A stretch of DNA of 64,000 nt from Lithodes maja. Its lineage: Eukaryota; Arthropoda; Malacostraca; Decapoda; Lithodidae. Position numbers and translations under genes: made by a program. Positions within the stretch are counted from its first letter, which is position 1; each line of letters opens with the position of its first letter. The stretch is taken from positions 1-64,000 of the forward strand of contig JBAKBP010012383.1 of assembly GCA_037953745.1 (NCBI GenBank), given 5' to 3'. A model generated the notes under the pieces. That model made no database searches. It was given only the letters and a program-made list of their open reading frames with translations, and was not told the DNA's origin. Positions 51,010-60,413 of this stretch are shown piece by piece.

Positions 51010-51241
51010 CTAGGCCTAGACGTTTTTCGGCCAGATCGCCCGGGTAGCCCACACTGTCATTTTGAGAGCCTGGCCGGGCCAGGAGGGTTAAATATTTTCT
51101 TCTATACAGAGACACAGCAACTCCTACTTTACGACCCTACGCTGGGCTACATACGGCAACCAACAAGCACCAGATGCAGACATGCTAATCAAACCAAAGT
51201 AGGAGGCTACACCAAAACAAACTGACCACCAAGATCTCTCC

Positions 51242-53575
51242 TTACAACATAACCTCACGTGACAAACAATCAGCCATAACATTGTCAGTGCCTTTAATGT
51301 GCCGCACATCCAAACTGTGTTCCTGTTACAAAAGAGCCCACCTAGTTAACCGCTGATTTTTGTACTTGCATTTCTCCAAAAACTGGAGGGAATGGTGGTC
51401 AGAGTAAATCTTAACAGTCGGGCCATAGGCTTTTACATACACCTGAAAGTGCTGCAGGGACAGAACAATAGCTAGGAGCTCCTTCTCTACCACTGAGTAA
51501 TTCCTCTGGGCTCGATTAAACTTCTTTGAGTAGAAGGACACCGGATGCTCTATCCCTGCATGCTCTTGCAGCAGTACCGCACCTATCCCCACATCACTAG
51601 CGTCGGTAGCTAGGATAAATGGCAATCCAAAGTCAGGAGCTCGCAGGATGGGATGGTGCGACAGGAGAGGCTTAACTCCTGCAAAAGCCTCCTGACAGTC
51701 TTCTGTCCACTTGAACTTGATGTCTTTCCGCAGTAAATTAGTCAGCGGAGCAAGTACAGTAGAGTAGTCCTTAATAAATCTCCAGTAGTAGCCAATCATT
51801 CCTAAGAACCGTTGCAGAGATTTGCGAGTGGTAGGAGGAGAGAAACTAGCAATAGCCTCCACCTTTGCTAAGGGTGGAGACACCTCGCCATGCCCTACCA
51901 CGAATCCCAAGTAATTGACAGTAGCCTGTACAAAGTCGCATTTCTCCCGATTTACAACCAAACCTGCTTCACTAAGTCTTTTGAAAAGAAGCTCAATATT
52001 ATCAACATGCTCTCGCCAGGTTGTATAAAAAATCACGTCATCAATAGAAACTACACAATTAGGGATATCATCTACAACCCGGTTCATCAATCGCTGAAAT
52101 GTAGCCGGGGCGTTCTTAAGCCCGTAGGGCATCACCTGACACTGGTAAGCTGCCCCGTCCACCACAAAACTAGCAATTTTCTTGGCTCTCTCAGTCAACG
52201 GGACCTGCCAGTAACCTTTCACTAAATCCACCTTAGTGATAAACGTGGCAGCCCCGATGCGGTCTACGGAGTCGTCAACTCTAGGTAATGGATAGGCATC
52301 TGCCTGGGGTAGTGCATTGACCCTCCTGAAATCAACACAAAAACGGATCTTGCCATTCGGTTTAGGTTGTAAGGTCACTGGCGAAGACCACTCACTATAT
52401 CCTTTCTTCACCAGACCCTTCTCCAACATGTAGTCCAGCTCTGCTTTTAGGGCAGGCTGCCGAGCAGGATTTATACGGTAGGGGGCCAATTTGAGTGGTT
52501 TACTGTCTCCAACCTCTATGTCGTGCATCGCCCAGGATGTCAGACCTGGAGAATCACCAAACACGCTGGAGTACTGCCACAGCCTATTGAACAACTCATC
52601 TTGTCGCTTAGGACCAAGATGCTGCAACTTGTCTCTAAGAGCAACATACCCATTGCCCTCCCACAACCCAGCCGGGACCGCAGCTTCTAAATAGTCAACC
52701 TCCTTCTCCTCCTCCGTCCCTACTACAGCCAGGTCATGAGAGGGACAATCCGTGGTACCTGTACAGTCACTCCCACAATTCATAAGAACAAAGGCTTCCC
52801 CTCCGATACCAGACATGCGCACCCCCGCATTTCTTGTGGCTACACCTGCCTGCGCAGCATCACCTCCATCAGCGCCATGGCCAGATGTAGTCGGTCTATG
52901 GTAGGGCTTTAACATATTAATATGGCAGAATTGGGAGGCTTTGCGACGGTCGGGCGTGTCTATTACATAGTCAACCTCACCAATCTGCTTAACGACCTTG
53001 TATGGACCACAAAACTTAGCTGCTAAGGGTTGACCCTGGACTGGCAACAGCGCCAGAACCTCGCCACCCTCCTTGAACGCCCTAGATTTAGCCTGCTTAT
53101 CATAATGGTACTTCATTTTGCTTTGTGCTGCCACTAGATGCTCTATAGCTAGCTGCAGGGCAGTCTGCAACCTCTCCCGAGTCTTCTGCAGATACTCGAG
53201 CAGAGGCACAGAGCCCCCTGCCGCATCACTCTCCCAGGCATCTTTCACCACATCCAAGGGGCCTCTGACCCGATGACCAAACACAAGGGAATTGGGCGAG
53301 AATCCCAACGTCTCTGAAGGGACATCACGAATTGCGAAAAGAACAAAAGGTAAAGCAGTGTCCCAATCCCTCTTGTGCTGCAAGCAAAATTTACGCAGCA
53401 TACTCTTCAAGGTCTGGTGAAAACGCTCAAGGGCTCTCTGTGATTGTGGATGGTACGCGCTTGACAGCACATGCTCTATACCTAACTCTGAGAGGGTTTG
53501 CTTGAAGAGATTTGATGTAAAGTTAACCCCTCTGTCAGACTGGATTTGACGTGGCAAACCAAATCTAGTGAAGAA
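51242..53575 (-). pseudogene. Gmr-B integrase C-terminal half, reverse transcriptase and RNase H
   Basis: Integrase comes first: QSDRGVNFTSNLFKQ (second Asp), SSAYHPQSQRALERFHQ (Glu), then GPYKVVKQIGEVDYVI and NMLKPYHRP. After a spacer of about 120 residues, reverse transcriptase follows: RINPARQPALKAELDYMLEK, CVDFRRVNALPQADAYPLP, TKVDLVKGYWQVPL (first Asp), YGLKNAPATFQRLM and VSIDDVIFYT (catalytic pair). RNase H follows with LATDASDVGIGAVL and YSVVEKELLAIVLSLQHFQV, then IYSDHHSLQFL. A TTA-to-TAA stop at 51326-51328 breaks TRWALL; the frame then continues DVRHIKGTDNVMADCLSREV to 51242. A one-base frameshift near 53578 separates it from the integrase N-terminus. Integrase upstream of RT is the Gmr1-like order. 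Confidence 0.85.
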
Positions 53576-53964
53576 ATCAGAAGGTGTTTGAGAACAACCT
53601 TCGCGTTCATGCTGCTAACTGGAATAGCTTCCGGGTATCTAGTGGTGTCATCCATCAAAGTAAGCAAGTATTTATATCCCGCACTGGTGGGTGGTAAAGG
53701 ACCGACCATGTCAATTATTACACGAGTAAATGGCGGTTCAACTGCAGGTATAGGGATCAAAGGTGCTACGGGTATTTCTTGGTTTGGTTTTCCAACTACC
53801 TGACAAACATGACATGACATCAAAAAATTAGCCACCGATGCATGCAGATTAGGCCACCAAAAATGAAAACGCAGCCTTTCAGTAGTCTTACGCACCCCTA
53901 AATGCCCCACCAGTGGTGCCTCATGCGCTAGCCTAACCAGCTCTTCCCTGAACTGAGCAGGCAC
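53482..53964 (-). pseudogene. Gmr-B integrase N-terminal half
   Basis: It contains the zinc-binding HHCC domain (GHLGVRK, RFHFWWPNL, SCHVCQ) and the first catalytic Asp block (VIIDMVGPLPPTSAGY and LTLMDDTTRYPEA). The frame breaks near 53578, where it should continue into RFGLPRQIQSDRG on another frame. It overlaps the preceding and following readings by frameshift only. It belongs to the same polyprotein as the RT downstream. Confidence 0.8.
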
Positions 53965-55060
53965 CTACTTGCTCCTCCCCCATGCCTGAACCCGTCTCCG
54001 GCGTCCACTGCCGATACAACAATGTCCCTTTTTCAATAAATTTCTCGGGACCGTCCTTCCCACCAGTCGTACCAACCTTCTTAAACAGGAGGCCCAGACT
54101 CGGGTCCTCTTGCTGCAACTTGCTCAATTCGTCTCTAGGTATCTCCGCCAAGGCAGTTACCTCTGACCTCTCAAAAATAGCAAAAGGTTGAGTCAGCGGC
54201 ACTATGTCAGACTCCTCGTCCGGCACTAGGTCACCTCTACTAGTCTCGGTAGCCTCACTGGGGTCAGCCACGCCCACAGCTGCCTCCGAGCCAGTGTCCT
54301 CTAGTAGTGCATCATGGGATGACCCGCACTTATGGCTGTCGGCCCCTGCATCCACTAAATCATCCTCCTGTTGTGCCACTTGTGCCATTGACCTGGTCAC
54401 TGCACACACAGGGTAGATAGAGTCCATGTTATCTTCCTGCAAACAACCACCATTAGGGAGCTCAAAAACAGCCTCAGCGACGACTATAGGAGGCGGGAAA
54501 ACTACATCCCCTGCCAAGTCAGTCCCAAGCAAAAAGTCCACCCCCTCAACTGGCAGAGTGCCCACCATGGCCACCTTACCCTCAGCGGTCAGCAATGGGC
54601 ACTCTAGTGTCACCGGGACTAAATCACAGCACGGCTCACTGGTGATTCCCCTGCAAATAACGAACTCTCCGGTGCTAATAGGTCCCCCTGTCAGGTAGCG
54701 ACACATGGATTGCTGCGCACCAGTATCCCTAAACACCTTGACAGGGTACGTCTGCTCCCCGATCCGTATTGATCCATCATGTATTAATGGCCGACACCAA
54801 TCAGGGGAAGTCTGGTTATGCTCAGGTGGTGATACCATCTGGGGCTGCAAGGTGCTTACAACCCTGCTTCGCGCTGGCCTACACTGCCCCCCAGACTCAC
54901 CTGTATCTGGCTTGCCTTTCACAGGCACCTCCCCTAGTGTCGCCACCAACTGGACAGCCTTGGGTTCCTGGGTAGCCTTCCATTTAGCACACTGAGGTTT
55001 AATATGACCCACTTGCTTGCAAAACTAACATCTCACTTCCGTAGAAGCTCGCTGGTTGTC
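53933..55060 (-). pseudogene. Gmr-B zinc knuckle and protease region
   Basis: The start lies in the CCHC knuckle: the reading gives RC-stop-FCKQVGHIKPQC, a TAG in place of one residue between the two cysteines (near 55026). The retropepsin motif follows (VKVFRDTGAQQSMCRYLTGG, then VEGVDFLLGTDLAGDVVFPP). An acidic linker leads to KLQQEDPSLGLLF, the region before integrase. The DTG active site is preserved, but the frame is shifted relative to gag and integrase. Confidence 0.8.
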
Positions 55061-55370
55061 AGCCTTGGTATAATGTTGGGTCTTATTTGTGTTAACTTTG
55101 GGTGATGATGGGCGAGCTGATACTGTGGCTGCTTGGGGCACAGGTCGGTCTTTCCTGTCACCAATGCTCCCAATGCAAGTGCCATGCTGGGCTAGTGCAA
55201 AGTCATCAGCCCAAACTGCTGCTTCCCTTATTGATTTAAACCGCTTTTCTTTTAATTTTGCCCCAATGTCCTTTTCTGCTGGTAAACTGCTCCATCAGCC
55301 AAACCTCACATGCCGCCTCAAACGTACCAGCCGACTCTAACTGCAGCCACTTAGCTAGAGTATCGCGCAG

Positions 55371-56385
55371 CTACCTGGCACATTCCACGTGCGAGTCCCC
55401 CTGCTGCTTCCGAGCCCCCCTGAAGGCCAACCTGTAAGCCTCGGGACACAGCTTGTAGGCTTTTAACACAGCCTCTTTAAGTACATCATACTCTAGCTCC
55501 TGCACTTCTAGGCGATCGTATGCATCAAGAGCCTTGCCTTTTAAAACATTAGACACCAACACCGCCCAGCGTTGCCTCGGCCGCTGATACTCATGGGCCT
55601 TATTCTCAAAACGCAAGAACCACTCCGTGACCTTGAGTTCATCGAAGTCCGGCACGAGTTTCAGCCGTCGAGACAACAGCACCTCTTCTGCCTCCTCCTT
55701 AGATGTATGACCAGCATTTTTCCCTTGTCGTCTTTGCCCACTAGTTTCCAACTTCGTCTTCTCCAAATCTGCCTCCCTATCTCTCTGTCTCTCTTCTCTC
55801 TCTATCTCCATCCTCCTCAACTCAAGCTCTCTATCTTTCTGGCTCTTCTCTCTCTCTTTCTCTATCTCTCTGTCTCTCCTCCATCTCCAATCTCTTTAGC
55901 TGCAGCTGTACCTCTGGACTCCTTCTCGACCCTATCGGGGTTATAGGAGGAAACTGGGCGTAAGGGGGAACATTGTGCTGAGCTGCCACCATATGAGTGG
56001 CATTGAAATGCTGGGGTGTGGCCAACGACACATGGGGGGAAGAAGGAGGATACTGAGGATTTCTAGCATAACTTGAAACAAATGTACTGGCCATAAGGGC
56101 CTGAACATAGCCCTGTGAAAATGAAGGGGCCGTACTGATAGGGTTAAATGCTGACGGTGGAGGCGTGGTGGCAGGTGCTGTGGTAATAGTAGGAGACTGC
56201 CTACATACAGTATCACCTTGCTCTGGAGTTGTTGCTCCACTCCGGTCCCCAGTAGAATGGTAGCTAGCCTGACATAGGACGCTGTGGCACATGCTGGATG
56301 GTGCCATCATCCACAACACGACCTGAAGACCATTAGTCTGTGCAACTAACTTACACACCTCTTGAACTAACTCTGCCTTAGCCAT
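55371..56385 (-). pseudogene. Gmr-B Gag, frameshifted
   Basis: The ATG at 56385 (MAKAELVQEV) opens a Pro/Ser/Thr/Gln-rich N-terminal region followed by a Glu/Arg repeat coiled-coil-like stretch (ERQRDRERERE). After a frame change near 55825 the Gag core continues: RRLKLVPDFDELKVTEWFLR, FENKAHEYQRPRQRWAVLVS, GKALDAYDRL, EYDVLKEAVLKAYKLCPEAY, RLAFRGARK. A TAG stop near 55371 and further breaks follow between 55060 and 55370. The layout matches Gag of Gmr-A and Gmr-C. Confidence 0.75.
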
Positions 56386-56671
56386 ACCACTGCAACTCCA
56401 ACACACGTCTTAATTCATCACTACTCCTGCCAGCAACCTCTTCTTGACTAGGTTAGGTTCGAATAAACTGCCAATCGTCCTCCCTCCCCACAATATGAAC
56501 AGGAATGTAATCAACATGCGACATCTTAGCAATAGTTGTGGACACGGGTTAATGAAATAAGAGTACTAGGTCCGTACACTTTCAACTGCAAGAAAAGTAC
56601 TGAACAATCTAAATATAATTGCTTCACACCACAAGAACTCTATACTATCACACCTGGCATGAGGTCGCCAC

Positions 56672-58028
56672 TGTTACGAGGGGGGCTGGGGCAACCAGAT
56701 GCTTACATAGCCTAGCCCACAGCACCGTACTACCCTGCAACAGACACGCTCTTAATATCTTACTCAAACACCAAGACATGCAGGTTCTCTAGGAAAAATT
56801 GTTATCTTCCTCTTTGCTCTATTAAAGCAGTAACAAGGAGACACAAAAATATCTATTGTCCCCGAGTCTGGTTGATAATACGAGCAAGTATTCAAGAGTA
56901 CTTCTAAGATTACTCTCGACTGCACATAAATGCCAAAACATAACACTGCTAGACCCCCAGACACTTCATAGTATGCCCATGCTTGAGAATTAGGAATAAT
57001 AGGAAGCAGAAACATGAGGAAAGTCTGAGCCCTATCCTAACATAAGAAACACACTAGTTGGTACTCCAGTAGGTTGGGGGGCAGGCTGCACTTGAGCATA
57101 CCGCCCAAACCACTGTGAATATCACCTTCAATAATAAAGAATAAGTACATGTAATACTAATAAGCAATGCAGCAGAATAATGGAAGGAAACAGTGTAGAA
57201 GCTTATAATTAAGATTTGCCAGAGGACGAAATATGCAGTGAAACTAACAAAACTCTAGTACTTAAACTAGTGAAGTTAAAACAAAACCAATATGCTTAAA
57301 AAAAAATCTTCGATCTAATAAGAAACAAAATTATTAGATTATTATTATTATTATTATTATATGAGATGCCGAAGTCTCCAACCAGGGTGCAGAAACACCA
57401 GCAAGATGAATCCACACAAAACACCCGGAGGCACTGGAGAGAGACTACGGCATCTGTAGGAAAAAAAGAAAAAAAAACATATATACTGTACTGTATACTG
57501 TATATACATATATTAAACACAGATAAAATGAATAATACAATATTATGCAGTGGAGGATATCAAATATATGCGGTAGGCCTACTAAGGGAAACTTAAGAAG
57601 CAAGCTCGACCAACACCCCAAACAGTGATGTTGTCACAACGAGAGCCAGGACTAGAGTAAGGGCGGGGCTGTGGGAACCTTCTCATGAGGGTCCCATGGC
57701 CGCGCCAGGAGAGAGGTGAGAGCTCCAAGCATCACTAGACTGCACAATTATACTAGGCAGTCGTGCTCTCATTAACACTACAAAAGTAATCAAGTAAAAC
57801 ATAAGACAACATTGTGTAAACTTATGATAACGAAACAATTGCACCAAGGTTAAATAAACTAACTAATTATATTGCTAGCCGAACGACAACACAGACTGCA
57901 GGCGTCGTCCTGCTAGCCACAAGGGGAGAAAGACAGAGGGATAGCAAGCGCCTAGCCTCTCCCAAGGCTCCCTCAATATAACAAAGGCTATGTAATTTGT
58001 AACTCACTCACAAATGACATAGGTTACA
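56672..58028 (-). repeat. Gmr-B 5' LTR (right)
   Basis: TGTTACGAGG to AGGTTACA on the plus strand; direct repeat of the left LTR. It contains an extra insert of about 245 bp (57338-57583) and preserves the empty target site for the T1 MITE at 57262-57265. The coding-strand primer-binding site TGGCGACCTCATGCC lies at 56654-56670, one base away. Confidence 0.85.
57338..57583. mobile_element. Small insert in the Gmr-B right LTR
   Basis: Relative to the left LTR, about 245 bp is added between AACAAAATTATTA and CTAAGGGAAACTT. It begins with an (ATT)n run and contains A-rich tracts and a TACTGTACTGTATACTGTATA stretch. No family recognised. Confidence 0.5.
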
Positions 58029-58661
58029 AAACTCATGATTACTAATCTCTGACCAGAGAGTTAGCCAAAGTCGTGGCCAGGTGTTGTCTGCACATTCAGA
58101 CACACTCGACCATTGTTCCAAAAAGGCCTCATTGAAAACATTTCTTAGTATCACTTAGTGAGTATCATTGTATCAGATTTCGACTTTGCATGTGCATGAG
58201 TCATGGTTGGTGTATTATTGATTAAATTGATCATGATGTTTGCCAAATATATATGTTGTATGTAGGGAAGACGGAGTCATAGAGACACGCAAATCTACAC
58301 TAGGCGTACTGCCTCAAACGAGGCATATTGATTATGGTTTAAAATTATTAGGAATAGTCATATAAAACATTAAAAAATATAACAAATATGTTAAGGGCGT
58401 GAAGTTATTATTTTCTGTGAATCAACAGATAAAACCATTATTTATGTTCTCTATATTGATGTAACTTTAGTGATCAAACATTATTTCTTGATGACATTAT
58501 GAACAACTGAAACCGTGTTTAAACTTTATACCATATTCATCTCTAGTGATGGTAAAATATAAAGTCGATATTCGTGTGTGCCCTGCTAAACTACTCTCTC
58601 CCCGACCCGCACTGCATACTTTCAGATTATTTTCGTTTATATTGCTCTCTGACACTAGCTA
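58029..58661. other. Unassigned AT-rich sequence
   Basis: I see no coding or repeat signal here. Confidence 0.5.
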
Positions 58662-58921
58662 TTTTTTTTTTTTTTTTTTTTTTTTTTTTCTATATTCCAA
58701 CTACTCCCTCTCGGGCATAGGCTGAGAGCCTGTACATTCGACCGCTCAACACGGTGAAGCCCGTGAGGTCTTGTTCCAGTCTGGGGAGTGAGACATGTGA
58801 AGCATCCATCATGGCACGAAGCAGCTCCATCTCTGAAGCTGCTGGTTGCTTCGCTCAAGCGCTTCACCGTCTCACCCTCCAGACTCAGACCCTCACTCTC
58901 AGAACGCCACCTATTGAGCAG
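58662..58921 (-). mobile_element. SINE-like retroposon, copy 2
   Basis: Minus-strand copy of the unit at 19222-19543, with its poly(A) tail seen as 28 T bases (58662-58689). It shares CTCAGCCTATGCCCGAGAGG and GGAACAAGACCTCACGGGCT, and lacks about 55 bp present in copy 1. Confidence 0.65.
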
Positions 58922-59009
58922 TGAACTCACTAGGCATTGTCCCCCTGTAACATATTTTGAATATGGGAATATTCATACAGTGTTATTTAATCAGGGAACA
59001 ATGAGGGTA

Positions 59010-59150
59010 TTTTTTTTGGCATTTCGGTGGGCTTTGTGGTAATGCACTGATACTAGGTACAGCACAAATTCAATCCCAATAATATCTTCCCATTGACATA
59101 TCGGGATTTGAACCCGGGTCCATTGGATTACCAATCCATTACCATTATTC
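59010..59150. other. Two tRNA-like remnants in opposite orientation
   Basis: On the plus strand GGGCTTTGTGGTAATGCACT (A-box-like) is followed about 40 bp later by AAATTCAATCCC (B-box-like). On the minus strand GGGTTCAAATCCCGA (59101-59114, a strong B-box/T-arm) is preceded by a possible anticodon stem around TTGGTAA. Neither folds into a convincing full cloverleaf by eye; tRNA-derived SINE heads are the likeliest source. Confidence 0.3.
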
Positions 59151-59278
59151 TTTAGGAAGACCTTACATTCCTAGACCGACAAAGTGCACATCTATTACTG
59201 TTCAGGCTTACCACCATAATTATGTCCGGGTAAAATATATGGAGAAGCAAGTCAACTCAATAATAAATTAACCAGCCG

Positions 59279-59281
<3 letters not shown>

Positions 59282-59316
<35 letters not shown>
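59282..59316. repeat. (GA)n microsatellite
   Basis: About 17 GA repeats; an (ATT)n/(AGT)n-rich tract follows at 59410-59532. The rest of 59150-59778 is unassigned. Confidence 0.9.
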
Positions 59317-59321
<5 letters not shown>

Positions 59322-59778
59322 ATATGGAATGATACTAGAAGTTGTTGAATTTTCACTCAATTAATCCCTGTATACATAGACCAATCATCTTTGTTGTGTT
59401 GTTACCGGTATTATCATTATTACGTGTAGCAATATCATTGTTATTATTAGTATTATCATAATTATTATTAGTAGTATTATTAATATTAGTATTATTATTA
59501 ATATTATTAGTAGTAGTAGTAGTAGTAGTAGTATTTGATATAGATGCATGTTCTATGGTAAAAAGGTGAATCTGTTAATGCCATTAAGCCATAAATTATT
59601 ATTCCATATGATGTCAATACCTGCTAATAATGGCACATGCTTATTTATTTGATGGGAATTGCCCAATTACAGATATATTTTGTTATACTTTATAATAGAA
59701 TACTTTATACTGGAAAATAATCCACAACAAATATGGTAATATCAGAGATGTGAGGAGTGGAATGCTTTGAATTGCCTG

Positions 59779-60413
59779 TGTTACGATCCAGGTTCTCAAA
59801 GACACTGGGCTCTTCAACATTGGACTAGATAATGGCAAAATGCAACAACGGTAACACTAGATCCAACCCCTGCCTTAAACACTGGAAAACAAAACACCAT
59901 TACCGCCCTAAGTCGTGCCTGGACAACGAGGTATCCTATGACTCGGTAACTGGTGCACACACACTAGGCTGACGCTCGATGAAACAGCCTATTCTCAAAC
60001 AGTAAAAGATTACTCGATTAGGTTACACAAAGAAAAGATAGTTAACATGATTAATTAACGTTACGGTAGATACTCAAATTCCTGTATTAAAGAAAGTGCA
60101 ATGCTAGTCCTGCAACATCAACTGGAAACTTCTGAAATAAGTCTGATGCTGGGAAGATGTTCGTAAAGAATCTTGAACAATTATAATGCAGAATACGGGT
60201 CACAATAAATACTAGGACATATAGTAATAATAGGCAGGCGAATAATAAAGGCTGCGCAAAGGTAGTAATGCTCGACAACTAAAGAACTGCTTCGTGACAC
60301 AACGCAACAGCCTACTAGGGTTGTGCAACTCAACAACAACCTCGGCTCAAAAGTGCAGTGAATAATAATGTTGCATACATATAATAATGGGGCTTATCTC
60401 TAACCAGTGTCTG
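59779..60413 (-). repeat. Gmr-C left LTR fragment
   Basis: It matches the right LTR from 63614 as far as the window allows. Its inner end is fused to integrase text (SSAYHPEQ) near 60413, so the promoter-side portion of this LTR is absent. The exact junction cannot be set without the full right LTR. Confidence 0.65.

Larger units (their letters stand above)
43320..51091. mobile_element. TTAA-flanked MITE, family T3, split by Gmr-A
   Basis: The ends are TTAACCCTCCTGGCCCGG at left and its exact inverse at right (CCGGGCCAGGAGGGTTAA, 51074-51091), an 18-bp perfect terminal repeat with TTAA on each side. TTTTAAAA/CAAAATGAC-type subterminal text also mirrors. Without Gmr-A and one CTAG the element is about 484 bp. 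CCCGGTTGTCATTTTAAAAT is repeated at about 43334 and 43378. It sits in the Gmr-B 3' UTR. Confidence 0.85.
41375..58028 (-). mobile_element. Gmr-B: Gmr1-like Gypsy element, decayed, hosting nested insertions
   Basis: The LTRs are at 41375-42999 and 56672-58028 (TGTTACGAGG to AGGTTACA on the plus strand), with coding text on the minus strand between. Order on the coding strand: gag (56385-55371), protease (around 54750), integrase (53964-52900), reverse transcriptase and RNase H (52480-51242). Removing the T1 MITE (left LTR), the T3 MITE with Gmr-A (43320-51091) and a LINE-2A 3' fragment leaves about 8.2 kb. A continuous 3' UTR is recovered by joining 43319 to 51092, which resembles the Gmr-A 3' UTR. 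No matching target duplication was seen at the outer ends (atat versus aaac). Confidence 0.75.

Noticed and set aside
59100..59150. A functional tRNA-Thr(GGT) gene on the minus strand
   Set aside because: The T-arm is good, but the D-arm and acceptor stem are not convincing, so it is listed only as tRNA-like.
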